This document shows positions 25,242 to 33,590 of a stretch of DNA of 64,000 nucleotides, one piece after another. The notes under the pieces were generated by a model. That model had not been told where the DNA came from and searched no databases. It saw nothing but the letters and a program-made list of their open reading frames with translations. Positions within the stretch are counted from its first letter, which is position 1, and each line of letters begins with the position of its first letter. The DNA is taken from contig CALUTO010000001.1 in the NCBI GenBank assembly GCA_944323735.1, positions 62,001 through 126,000 of the forward strand, read 5' to 3'. The stretch comes from Candidatus Gastranaerophilales bacterium. Its GTDB lineage: Bacteria; Cyanobacteriota; Vampirovibrionia; Gastranaerophilales; Gastranaerophilaceae. Both the position numbers and the translations under genes were made by a program.

Positions 25242-26168
25242 CTATAACCTGTTTTTTCTTTGTAGCGTATACACCTGGGAATAGGCACTTTTATATGTTG
25301 AGCCGACAAGATTATATTCACCCGCATTTTTAAAAGTAAAATATTCAGGATATAGCTCTGAAAAATAAGTTTTAAATCTGCTTGAGACAATAATTCTGTT
25401 TTTCAGCCCCAGCTCAAGCATCCGCTCAAGTATATTTTTTTTCTCCTGAACTTCCTGCTGGCTGTCATACAAATCGGCACCGCAAAAGAAGCTCACTGAC
25501 ATACGCTCCGTCATATTCTTGCCTATTACGTCAATTGAAGTATCAACGAGTGTTTTAAAAATTTCTTGCGCCTGTCCGGGGCTCACAGCAATGAAATAAA
25601 GATGATTGTTGTCAAAACCTTTTTCCAGAATATAAGGAGCAGCAGTTTTTTGCATAATTTCATTATGCATTTTTGTTGTTATTTTCTCAATATCAACCGG
25701 TGTATCATACTTGTGAAGATAGGACTCCTCTTCAACAGCTTTTAATTTCAGCTTTATCATCATATAATTTGAACCGGCGAGCTCTTTGATAAATGCCTGC
25801 TTCAACTGCTCATTTATTGTCTGTTCGAGAAGTTTTTTCTGCTTTGTCTGGTAATCAAGATATTGCTTGTGCAAATTTTCAACGTATGTTGCCAGACAAT
25901 TCAGAGCATAAGTCAGTATAATAAACATAAAAGACACAATAATAGGAATAAGAATAACCAGCTTTTCATAAACAGCAGTACCCTTTATAAAAGATTCAAC
26001 TATGCTGTTAAAAAACATAAAAAAGCTGTTTATAAAGGGCGGGATAACAATATGCATACTGATAACAAGCCAGTAGCCAAAAAACAATACCGACATTATA
26101 ATGCAAAGACAAACAAGAAAGTTAATTGTTTTTTTTATTTTTAAAAAAGTTTCATTTGATATTTTCAC
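25242..26168 (-). CDS. Membrane protein with degenerate class III cyclase-like C-terminus
   Basis: A 308-aa protein. Two hydrophobic helices lie near residues 15-40 and 70-100 (LVCLCIIMSVLFFGYWLVI; LVILIPIIVSFMFIILTYAL), then a coiled stretch, then a cytoplasmic domain from about 140. Its end, RIIVSSRFKTYF...EYFTFKNAGEYNLVG...VYTLQRK, resembles the C-terminal strand pattern of adenylate/guanylate cyclase domains (ilvS...F...G...LKG...VY.L). I cannot identify the metal-binding Asp pair, so it is probably a non-catalytic or very divergent member. The GTG at 26168 is chosen: GGAG lies six bases upstream and the panC stop abuts it (TAGAGTG). It is the last gene of the pxpA-yvcK-panB-panC run. Confidence 0.65.
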   Translation of the reverse strand: MKISNETFLKIKKTINFLVCLCIIMSVLFFGYWLVISMHIVIPPFINSFFMFFNSIVESFIKGTAVYEKLVILIPIIVSFMFIILTYALNCLATYVENLHKQYLDYQTKQKKLLEQTINEQLKQAFIKELAGSNYMMIKLKLKAVEEESYLHKYDTPVDIEKITTKMHNEIMQKTAAPYILEKGFDNNHLYFIAVSPGQAQEIFKTLVDTSIDVIGKNMTERMSVSFFCGADLYDSQQEVQEKKNILERMLELGLKNRIIVSSRFKTYFSELYPEYFTFKNAGEYNLVGSTYKSAYSQVYTLQRKNRL

Positions 26169-26169
26169 T

Positions 26170-27030
26170 CTAATCTCCGATGAGTATGTTATCAATTAAT
26201 CTGACACTGTTTACTCTTGCAGCTATTGCAGCTATTGAGGGTCTGTCAATCTGTTCTACCGGTTCAAAAGTTTCTCTGTCAACAAATTCAATATATTCCG
26301 GTTCAACATTTCTATCCATCACAGCCATAGCTGTATCAAACAGTTTCTTTGTGTCAATTATACCATTTTTTACTGCATTTTGTATAGTAAACAAAGATTG
26401 ACTGATTGAGAGTGCAGATTTTTTGTCAGCATCTGAGAGATAAGTGTTTCTGGAGCTCAAAGCAAGTCCGCTTTCTTCTCTCACTAACGGGCACGGCACA
26501 ATTTCCACAGGAATATTTAAATCAGCAGTCATTTTTTTTATGATATAAAGCTGCTGGATATCTTTCATTCCGAAAAATGCATAATCCGGCTGAACAATAT
26601 TAAATAGCTTTGTTACAACAGTACAAACACCGTCAAAATGTCCTGTTCTTGATTTTCCGCACATCATATCAACAAGCTTGAAAGGCGGAGCAACCATTGT
26701 TATATCAGAAAATTTCAGCATACCGGGATACATCTGTGCAGCAGAAGGTGCAAAAATCAAACAGGCACCGTTCTCCGCTGCAAGCTGTCTGTCGCTTTCA
26801 AGCGTTCTTGGATATTTGTCATAATCCTCATTTGGCCCGAATTGAACCGGATTTACAAACACCGATACAACAGTAATATCACAGGTTTGTGAAGATTTTT
26901 TTATTAAAGAAGCGTGACCTTTGTGCAGACAGCCCATCGTAGGCACAAGCCCGATTGTTTTTCCTTCTTTTTTATACTGTTTAATTATTTCTCTTAATTC
27001 CGTAATTTTATTTACAACTACAAGATTCAA
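26170..27030 (-). CDS. panC: Pantothenate synthetase
   Basis: Ligates pantoate and beta-alanine with ATP to give pantothenate. The 286-aa length matches the family. GLVPTMGCLHKGHASLI carries the HxGH adenylylation motif (H36, H39). SVFVNPVQFGPNEDYDKYPRTLESD, KSRTGHFDGVCTVVTKLFN, FGMKDIQQL and LALSSRNTYLS complete the signature. The open frame continues to 27090 but would overlap panB by 83 bases. A run of AGGAGG repeats followed by TTG at 27030 gives the expected N-terminus, so a TTG start within the panB end is preferred. The overlap implies translational coupling with panB. Confidence 0.95.
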   Translation of the reverse strand: MNLVVVNKITELREIIKQYKKEGKTIGLVPTMGCLHKGHASLIKKSSQTCDITVVSVFVNPVQFGPNEDYDKYPRTLESDRQLAAENGACLIFAPSAAQMYPGMLKFSDITMVAPPFKLVDMMCGKSRTGHFDGVCTVVTKLFNIVQPDYAFFGMKDIQQLYIIKKMTADLNIPVEIVPCPLVREESGLALSSRNTYLSDADKKSALSISQSLFTIQNAVKNGIIDTKKLFDTAMAVMDRNVEPEYIEFVDRETFEPVEQIDRPSIAAIAARVNSVRLIDNILIGD

Positions 27031-27871
27031 GTTTATCCGCCTCCTCCTGCGATAAATGGAATATTTCTGTTTCGTCCGGAAATGCTGCATTTGTTACATC
27101 ATTTATGTAATTTTTTGCAGCATTATATATTTCTGTTTTTAAATCAGTATATTTTCTTGCAAATTTTGGAGTCATATCGGAATATTTTCCGAGAATATCA
27201 TCACAGACAAGCACCTGACCGTCTGTATAACGTCCGGCACCAATGCCTATAGTCGGGATGGTCAGATTTTCCGTAATATATTTTGCAGCCTCTTCCGGTA
27301 CCATCTCCAGCACAAGCGCACACGCACCCGCTCTCTCGAGATTTTTGGCCTGTTCAAGTATAAAATCTGCAGCCTCCATAGATTTGCCCTGAATACGATA
27401 CCCGCCAAGAACATGCAGATACTGGGGGGTGAACCCTAAATGAGCAACGACAGGTATTCCTGTTTGAACCATACGTTCCACAACCTTTACGATAAAATCA
27501 CTGCCGCCTTCAAGTTTAACTGCAGAAGCACCGGCTTTTATAAGAATACCCGCATTTTTTAACGCCTCTTCTATACTGACCTGATAGCTCAAAAACGGCA
27601 TATCAGCAACAACAAAAGCACTTTTTGCACCTCTGCACACAGCCGATGTAAATATTTCCATCTCTTCTATTGTCACTTTGTGGGTGGAGTCATATCCGAG
27701 AACAACCATTCCGAGAGAATCTCCGACCAGAATAGTATCAATACCTGCTTCATCAAAGTACTTTGCGGTAGAATAATCATACGCAGTGAGCATTGTAATT
27801 TTTCTGCCGTCTTTTTTTCTTTTCATCAGCGTGTTCGTTGTTATTTTCTTTGTTTTAACTTCTGCTGACAT
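27008..27871 (-). CDS. panB: Ketopantoate hydroxymethyltransferase
   Basis: Transfers a hydroxymethyl group from methylene-THF to 2-oxoisovalerate, the first step of pantothenate synthesis. The 287-aa TIM barrel shows ITMLTAYDYSTAKYFDEAGID, ILVGDSLGMVVLGYDST, VVADMPFLSYQVS, AGASAVKLEGG, VVAHLGFTPQ, LVLEMVPEEAAKYIT and PTIGIGAGRYTDGQVLV. AGAGG precedes the ATG. It overlaps panC by 23 bases. panD is not in the window. Confidence 0.97.
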   Translation of the reverse strand: MSAEVKTKKITTNTLMKRKKDGRKITMLTAYDYSTAKYFDEAGIDTILVGDSLGMVVLGYDSTHKVTIEEMEIFTSAVCRGAKSAFVVADMPFLSYQVSIEEALKNAGILIKAGASAVKLEGGSDFIVKVVERMVQTGIPVVAHLGFTPQYLHVLGGYRIQGKSMEAADFILEQAKNLERAGACALVLEMVPEEAAKYITENLTIPTIGIGAGRYTDGQVLVCDDILGKYSDMTPKFARKYTDLKTEIYNAAKNYINDVTNAAFPDETEIFHLSQEEADKLESCSCK

Positions 27872-27906
27872 AAATTTGCCTCTGTTATTCTTTTTATTTT
27901 ATAATA

Positions 27907-29217
27907 CTATTTCTTTTGCATTTTTTTGTACCAGTAGTAAATAGCTCTGGCGAGCCGTCTGGGAGAATGTCTTACATATTTTTCGGCATTTTCTTCATAT
28001 AATCGTGTTTTTACCACATTTATACCTAGTTTCTTTATTGCATCAACATCGTTTACAACAGGGAATGAGTTCGATTTTTTGTATTCCGGAGAAATATCTG
28101 CCGGCAGTGAATCATTTAAAATCACTGTATCAATAATATTCGGATACACTGCGTGCTCCAAAATAGCTTTTACGTGCTCCGATGCCTTAAAATCAGTTGT
28201 CTCGCCAGGCTGCGTCATTATATTACAAATATAGACTTTTTTTGCATGGGAATTTGAAATAGCTCCCGAGATTTCTTTTATGAGAAGGTTAGGAATAACA
28301 CTTGTAAAAAGGCTTCCGGGGCCGAGAATAATAATATCAGCATGATTAATCGCATCAATGACTTCAGGGAGTGCTTTACACTCTTTCGGCTCCGTAAAAA
28401 GACGGACAATTTTTTTTCCTGTCTCGGGAATTATAGACTCACCTTTTACAATAGAGCCATCTGCCATCTCAGCAACAAGTCTCATGTCGTCAAGCGTAGA
28501 GGGAAGCACCCTGCCCCTGATTGACAGAACTTTTGATGATTCACGAACAGCTCTGACCATATCTCCTGTGATAGCACACAGTGCGGTCAAAAACAAATTT
28601 CCGAAGCTGTGTCCCTCGAGCCCCTCGCCTGTTTTAAAACGATACTGAAAGAGTTTCGTAACCAAATCTTCATCATCAGCAAGAGCAGCTATACAGTTTC
28701 TTATGTCACCGGGCGGTAAAACACCCATTTCTTCTCTCAATCGTCCGGAGCTTCCACCGTCATCACCGACAGTAACAACAGCGGTAATGTTATTTGTTAT
28801 CTTTTTTATCCCCTTCAGCATTGTTGAAAGGCCGGTACCTCCCCCGATAGCAACGATTTTTGGTCCGTAGTTAAGCTTTCTTCTTCTGTATAAAACTTCA
28901 AGGATTGCATGCCTGTCTCTTTCCTGACTCAAATCGAGTATGGAATAGTTTGTATTTTTCCAGCCTTTTAAAAAGCAATAAGCACCAAGCAATATCAATA
29001 CAACGGCAATGAGTTCATGGTGCACTGTAACAGCTACATATTTAATCATTCCGACGATAAAATACAGCGGCCGCATATTAAACAAAATAGCAACACCGAG
29101 CAGGCTGAAAAAAGTGCCCAGTATAATCAGAACAAACCATCTTTTTATTTGCAGCCCGGGAAGAAGCCATCCTGCATCTTTCGGTATTCTAAATTTATTC
29201 CATGGAGTTTTCAACAC
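27907..29217 (-). CDS. yvcK: Membrane-anchored YvcK/GlmR-like (CofD-family) UDP-GlcNAc-binding protein
   Basis: A regulator of cell-wall precursor supply in Bacillus (GlmR/YvcK), called 'gluconeogenesis factor' in many annotations. It has 436 aa. Two hydrophobic helices near residues 27-47 and 60-84 are followed by a cytosolic domain with AIGGGTGLSTMLKGIK at about 123-138, VVTVGDDGGSSGRLREE, LPPGDIRNCIAAL, GHSFGNLFL and GPGSLFTSVIPNL. The membrane anchor is absent from Bacillus YvcK. The start is GTG at 29217 or TTG at 29214; the AGGGGG upstream fits the TTG slightly better. It lies between pxpA and panB in a same-strand run with gaps of 25 and 35 bases. Confidence 0.9.
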   Translation of the reverse strand: MLKTPWNKFRIPKDAGWLLPGLQIKRWFVLIILGTFFSLLGVAILFNMRPLYFIVGMIKYVAVTVHHELIAVVLILLGAYCFLKGWKNTNYSILDLSQERDRHAILEVLYRRRKLNYGPKIVAIGGGTGLSTMLKGIKKITNNITAVVTVGDDGGSSGRLREEMGVLPPGDIRNCIAALADDEDLVTKLFQYRFKTGEGLEGHSFGNLFLTALCAITGDMVRAVRESSKVLSIRGRVLPSTLDDMRLVAEMADGSIVKGESIIPETGKKIVRLFTEPKECKALPEVIDAINHADIIILGPGSLFTSVIPNLLIKEISGAISNSHAKKVYICNIMTQPGETTDFKASEHVKAILEHAVYPNIIDTVILNDSLPADISPEYKKSNSFPVVNDVDAIKKLGINVVKTRLYEENAEKYVRHSPRRLARAIYYWYKKMQKK

Positions 29218-29242
29218 AATCCCCCTATCTCATCCTCTATAT

Positions 29243-30034
29243 TTATACCCAGCCTGAAGTTTCAGCTTTATTGTAATTAACAGGTTTCGGGCTAATAATT
29301 TTCACAGCTTCCTGTGCAATTTCCAGAGAATTTATTGCACTGTTATTAAAATGAATAGTATCAAATTCCACTTTAGTAAATCCATCGTTAGAATTGTCAA
29401 TTTCAGATGACTCCAGCAATCTTTTTAGTCTGTTTAGAGATTTATCTGTATCAACAAAAGCAGGCTGTGCGTAATCGATTTCTCCCGAGAATTTATAGAC
29501 CTTATCGAGTTGAAGTTCTTTTGCAACACAGATATTTGTATCTGCCTCAATCCTGTCCAGCACAGCACCTGCAGCTCCGTAATAAACAAGCCATTTGCTG
29601 AATTTTTGAACAGCCTTCGCCAGTGCAAGCGCAAAAGTTATATTTTCAGCAGCCTGTCTGTACATAGCTCCATGAGCTCTGACATGTTCAATCTCCAGTC
29701 CGTAAGCTTTTGCAAATGAAGCAAGAGCACCGAGCTGATAAAGAACAACAGCCTCTATTTCTTCGTCATCCATTTCAATATTTCTGTAACCGAACCCCTG
29801 AATATCAGGGAAACCGATATGTGCACCTATAACTTTGTTTTTATTTTTACAATACTGTATTACCTTTTTCATTGTCAGCGGATCTCCTGAGTGAAAACCG
29901 CAGGATATATTTACCGAGCTCATGTAATCCAGCAAATCAAGGTCTGTTTCATTTTTGTATACACCGAAAGACTGAGCAAGATCACAATTAAAATCTATAC
30001 TTTTTTTGGGAATAGTTATATTTTGTTCTGACAT
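29243..30034 (-). CDS. pxpA: LamB/YcsF family protein, 5-oxoprolinase subunit A
   Basis: PxpA together with PxpB and PxpC hydrolyses 5-oxoproline to glutamate using ATP. The 263-aa protein has the family signatures IDFNCDLAQSFGVYKN, NISCGFHSGDPLTM, KVIGAHIGFPDIQGFG and HVRAHGAMYRQAA. No pxpB or pxpC lies nearby, so either they are elsewhere or the protein has another role. A Shine-Dalgarno-like GGTGAG precedes the ATG. The last 80 residues, with VDTDKSLNRLKRLLESSEID, are more divergent. Confidence 0.88.
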   Translation of the reverse strand: MSEQNITIPKKSIDFNCDLAQSFGVYKNETDLDLLDYMSSVNISCGFHSGDPLTMKKVIQYCKNKNKVIGAHIGFPDIQGFGYRNIEMDDEEIEAVVLYQLGALASFAKAYGLEIEHVRAHGAMYRQAAENITFALALAKAVQKFSKWLVYYGAAGAVLDRIEADTNICVAKELQLDKVYKFSGEIDYAQPAFVDTDKSLNRLKRLLESSEIDNSNDGFTKVEFDTIHFNNSAINSLEIAQEAVKIISPKPVNYNKAETSGWV

Positions 30035-30119
30035 AAAATCTCACCGCTAATCTACATTTACAATTATACTTCAATAAAAATATGAGTCTACAAAAATTTA
30101 AAAGTTAAATTTCAGGTAA

Positions 30120-31490
30120 TCAAAACGGGAATTTTCCGCCAAACCCGCCCGGCATTTTAGGCATTTTCATTTTTCCCTGCTTTATCCTGTCAGTCATGCC
30201 GGTCAGTCCTTTCATCATTTTTCTCATCTGATCAAACTGTGAAATGAACTGGTTTATCTGACTCAAATCCATTCCGCATCCTTTCGCAATACGTTTTTTG
30301 CGGCTGGAGTTGATAATCTGCGGATTGTCTCTCTCTTCAGGCGTCATGCTGTTGATAAAGGCTTCTATTTTTTTCAGCTGTTTTTCGCCTTCCGTTGCAA
30401 TAAGCTGTCTGTCATCTTTTTTCAGCCCCGGGATAGGCAGCATTCCGAGTATCTGGTCAATTGAGCCAAAATTTTTCATCTGCTTCTGGATTTTCAAAAA
30501 GTCATTGTAGGAAAATTCAGCTTTGCGCATTTTCTTTTCAAATTCCTGAGCCTGTTTCAGGTCAAAATTTTCCTGCGCTTTTTCAACAAGCGATACAATA
30601 TCCCCCATGCCGAGAATTCTTGTCGCCATTCTGTCAGGATAAAAATCCTGAAGCGCATCGAGTTTTTCCCCGACACCGGTCAGTTTAACAGGTTTATTCG
30701 TGCAGTATACAATACTGAGCGCAGCACCGCCTCTTGAATCACCGTCCAGTTTAGTTAAAACAAGACCGGTTATTTCCAGCTGGGCATTAAAATTTTCGGC
30801 AACATTAACAGCCTCCTGACCGGTCATAGCATCGATAACAAGAAGTTTTTCCTGCGGTGCAAGCAATCTGTCAAGAATCAAAAGTTCAGCCATCATATCC
30901 GTGTCAATTTGTAAACGTCCTGCGGTATCAAGAATAACAGTGTTAAACCCGTTATTTTTTGCATACTCTACAGCACTCTGCGCAATATGTCTTACATCAA
31001 GGCAGCCGTCAATTGTAAAAACCTCTGTACCTGTCTGCTGTCCCAGAGTTTTAAGCTGGGATATGGCAGCCGGTCTGTAAACATCACAGGCAACTAACAG
31101 CGGATTTCTACCCTGTTTTTTAAGTTTTACGGCAAGTTTTGCACTGGAGGTTGTTTTTCCTGAGCCCTGAAGCCCGAGCATCATAATTATATTAGGATGT
31201 CCGGTAAGATTAAGCGGTTCATTTTTTGAACCCAGAATTTTTACAAGTTCATCATTGACAATTTTTATGAGCTGCTGCGCAGGATCAACGCCTTTTACAA
31301 CAGCCTCGCCTTCAGCCCTGTCTCTTATTGCTGAAACAAAGGCCTTTACTACTCTTAAATTTACATCGGCCTCAAGCAGTGCTCTTCTGATTTCTCTAAG
31401 AGCATCTGACATATTTTCTTCGGTGAGTTTGTCACACCCTGCTGTTTTTCTTATTATATCCTGCAATTTGTCTGATAAGCTGTCAAACAT
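30120..31490 (-). CDS. ffh: Signal recognition particle protein Ffh
   Basis: GTPase of the SRP, which delivers membrane and secretory proteins co-translationally. The 456-aa protein has the N-domain helical bundle (1-95) with DALREIRRALLEADVNLRVV. The G-domain has P-loop GLQGSGKTT (106-114), DVYRPAAISQLKTLG, LDTAGRLQID and LTKLDGDSRGGAALS. The Met-rich M-domain (from about 325) ends MRKMMKGLTGM...MPKMPGGFGG. GGGAG lies upstream of the ATG. The SRP RNA gene was not seen nearby. Confidence 0.98.
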   Translation of the reverse strand: MFDSLSDKLQDIIRKTAGCDKLTEENMSDALREIRRALLEADVNLRVVKAFVSAIRDRAEGEAVVKGVDPAQQLIKIVNDELVKILGSKNEPLNLTGHPNIIMMLGLQGSGKTTSSAKLAVKLKKQGRNPLLVACDVYRPAAISQLKTLGQQTGTEVFTIDGCLDVRHIAQSAVEYAKNNGFNTVILDTAGRLQIDTDMMAELLILDRLLAPQEKLLVIDAMTGQEAVNVAENFNAQLEITGLVLTKLDGDSRGGAALSIVYCTNKPVKLTGVGEKLDALQDFYPDRMATRILGMGDIVSLVEKAQENFDLKQAQEFEKKMRKAEFSYNDFLKIQKQMKNFGSIDQILGMLPIPGLKKDDRQLIATEGEKQLKKIEAFINSMTPEERDNPQIINSSRKKRIAKGCGMDLSQINQFISQFDQMRKMMKGLTGMTDRIKQGKMKMPKMPGGFGGKFPF

Positions 31491-31572
31491 TCTTTTCTCC
31501 CGTAAGTCCTGTTATGTTTATTTTCTAATTTAAACGCCGCAACGTCAAGTATTTTGTTTGCAAAAACAAGCA

Positions 31573-31592
31573 GACCTGCAGAAATGCAGGTC
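31573..31592 (-). terminator. Probable terminator hairpin
   Basis: GACCTGCA (31573-31580) and TGCAGGTC (31585-31592) form a perfect eight-base stem with a four-base loop. On the minus strand TGCTTGTTTTTG follows, a weak T tract. It lies 39 bases past the stop of the 141-aa gene and separates it from ffh. Confidence 0.65.
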
Positions 31593-31630
31593 ATAAAAGC
31601 AAGTTAATATCATACACACACTGTCAAAAA

Positions 31631-32056
31631 CTAATCTTTTTCAAAAGCAGGCATTGTGTTTTCCACTGTTTTTTTCACAAGTTCAAAAAGTCCGATTTTA
31701 TCTTTTAATACAGCCTTCATTGCAAAGTTGTTTCCTTTTGCTGCAAGCATCGAGCAGGAAACATCGTCTTCATCAATAGTTGTAATAACCGAGAGCTTTC
31801 TCGTTCTCGAATCATAAACAGATGGTTCAATTTGAAGCCTTACATTTTTTATGGACGGGTCGTCTACCGGACTTTCTATATCAACGTAAACCGGAGCAAA
31901 ATCTCCGCATTCTGGAATATTTTGTTTCTTATCCGGAAAAGTTCTGTCAAGCAAATCATCAACAGCTTTGTCAAACGACTTTTCTGATTCTTCCGGTTTT
32001 CTTATTCCGAAAGATGTTTTCAGATTGTTTCCTATAGTGCTAAAACCAATTTCCAT
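31631..32056 (-). CDS. Small unknown protein following the RelA-like gene
   Basis: A 141-aa acidic, cytoplasmic-looking protein with no family I recognise. The N-terminus MEIGFSTIGNNLKTSFGIRK is followed by a beta-rich middle (VRLQIEPSVYDSRTRKLSVIT). AGGAG lies eight bases before the ATG. It begins 18 bases after the stop of the RelA/SpoT-like gene, so the two probably form an operon, and a hairpin follows. If the upstream gene proves to be a toxin, this is the natural antitoxin candidate. That is inference from order only, and the usual order is antitoxin first. Confidence 0.65.
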   Translation of the reverse strand: MEIGFSTIGNNLKTSFGIRKPEESEKSFDKAVDDLLDRTFPDKKQNIPECGDFAPVYVDIESPVDDPSIKNVRLQIEPSVYDSRTRKLSVITTIDEDDVSCSMLAAKGNNFAMKAVLKDKIGLFELVKKTVENTMPAFEKD

Positions 32057-32074
32057 TATGTTTCTCCTATGTTA

Positions 32075-33433
32075 TTAACCAAAAATTGCGGGGTATTTTT
32101 TTTGTATTTCTTTTACATCGTCTGCTATTTTGCAGAGATTTTCAAGGCTGAGTTTTGCATACTTATCATCGATATAGTTTGTTATCACAGGCATCGGATA
32201 ATCAGCCCCTAGAGCCGTATCTCTTGTTTTTTTATAAGAATCTTTTATGTATGTCATATAACTGCTGAAAGAGACGGGATCTTCTTTTAATTCCTGCACA
32301 AGCTTGACCAATCCTGATTGTTCATAGTATTCCTGCAGCTCAGAAACACCTTTGCTGATATCTTTATTTTCCAGCATATCATAGAAGGTATGTTCACCGT
32401 TGCAGACAATGTTCATCTTTTTACTTCTTAACTGAAATTCTCCGGGTATTCCGTTTTTGTGAATAACATTCATCTGGAATGTAGTGTATCCGTTGTCTTT
32501 TGATTTGTCATAATTAACAAGGGTCGGAATACGGTGATCCAATTCCTGCCAGCCGGCAATTCTTTTATTTGAGATGTAGGGTTTTATTCCGTCTTTTGAA
32601 TAATTGCTGACTCTGATTACCCTAATTTTCTGAGCTTTAATAGCTTTTTCAATAATATCCGTTACTTCTTCGGTTTCCTTTTTGCTGCCGGTCGGAAGAA
32701 GCAGTCTTGTGCCCATCTGATCCATAACAACAAGTTTTGAATCTCTGTATTCCTGTTTTGAACGTGCAAACAGTTTTCCGAGTTTTTTCCACTGATTTTC
32801 AGAAAGACTAATCTTTCCTTCCATTATCATTGAATGAAATTTGTTTTTATCTTCCTCTGTAGCTTTTTTGTAGGTGCCTTTAAAATGTTCTTTGTAAAGT
32901 TCATTTCTGAATTTGTCTATATTTTCACGCAAATGATTTACAAGTTTGTCAAAAGTAGATTCTTTGCTTTTTGAGCGGTGTTCAATAGAGTCTTTATATT
33001 TTGCACCGAAAAGGTTTCTGATTTCTTCATATGCCTCTTTTTCTGCTCTTTTTCCGTCATCCGCAAGTTTATGTGCAATATTTTTCAGTCTGTTCACTTT
33101 TTTGACGGCAGCTGAGATGATTTCACGCTGTTCCGGATGATAAATCAGTTCTCCGTTTTCATTTCTGTTTCTTGTTAATAAAGCAAGAATTTCTCTGTTG
33201 AACACTTTCTTTTTTCCGAGTTCTGTAAGGTGTTTTGTAAGTTGAACATCAGGCATCGCTGAGGCCGAAATATTTGACGCAGCAGTTTTTTGCACTCCGT
33301 TTATTTCAACGACATCACGTGTGAGAGTTTGTTTTACATTTTGCGTACCATGATTTGAGTACACATTTTTTACAGTGTTTCCTGCCTTTTGTACAACTTG
33401 TTGTGCAATATGTTTTAAACCAATTTTTACCAT
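32075..33433 (-). CDS. Divergent RelA/SpoT-like nucleotidyltransferase-fold protein
   Basis: A 452-aa protein. The helical N-terminus (1-220) has no known match. Residues about 230-355 read like a (p)ppGpp synthetase core. VVMDQMGTRLLL matches the strand with catalytic Asp (D238) and G-x-R. DNGYTTFQMNV matches the NGYxSxH substrate loop (Y316), though the His is Gln. GEFQLRSKKM matches EIQIRT..M, retaining E332, Q334 and R336, and GEHTFYD follows as in the family. No HD hydrolase, TGS or ACT domain is visible. The start at 33433, with AAGGA upstream, is preferred over 33469. It could be a small alarmone synthetase, a toxSAS-like pyrophosphokinase, or an inactive relative. Confidence 0.65.
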   Translation of the reverse strand: MVKIGLKHIAQQVVQKAGNTVKNVYSNHGTQNVKQTLTRDVVEINGVQKTAASNISASAMPDVQLTKHLTELGKKKVFNREILALLTRNRNENGELIYHPEQREIISAAVKKVNRLKNIAHKLADDGKRAEKEAYEEIRNLFGAKYKDSIEHRSKSKESTFDKLVNHLRENIDKFRNELYKEHFKGTYKKATEEDKNKFHSMIMEGKISLSENQWKKLGKLFARSKQEYRDSKLVVMDQMGTRLLLPTGSKKETEEVTDIIEKAIKAQKIRVIRVSNYSKDGIKPYISNKRIAGWQELDHRIPTLVNYDKSKDNGYTTFQMNVIHKNGIPGEFQLRSKKMNIVCNGEHTFYDMLENKDISKGVSELQEYYEQSGLVKLVQELKEDPVSFSSYMTYIKDSYKKTRDTALGADYPMPVITNYIDDKYAKLSLENLCKIADDVKEIQKKYPAIFG

Positions 33434-33554
33434 TTTTACTTCCTTACATAAACTAATTGCGGGAAACAATTATATTACAGTAAAGTTAAAAAGAAAAATA
33501 AATTGACAAAATCTTTAAATTTTATACTTTTCTCGAAATAATTTGTTACATATT

Positions 33555-33584
33555 TTAGAATTGGTTTTTGCTTCATGCTAAAAT
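33555..33584 (+). promoter_or_regulatory. Candidate leaderless promoter of lptC
   Basis: TAAAAT (33579-33584) ends exactly six bases before the ATG at 33591, and no Shine-Dalgarno is present. A weak -35 (TTAGAA at 33555-33560) lies 18 bases upstream. Confidence 0.45.
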
Positions 33585-33590
33585 CTTCTT

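Noticed and set aside
33503-33528. TTGACA with TATACT as a promoter for lptC
   Set aside because: The spacer is only 14 bases and the resulting leader would be long; the TAAAAT at 33579 fits better.
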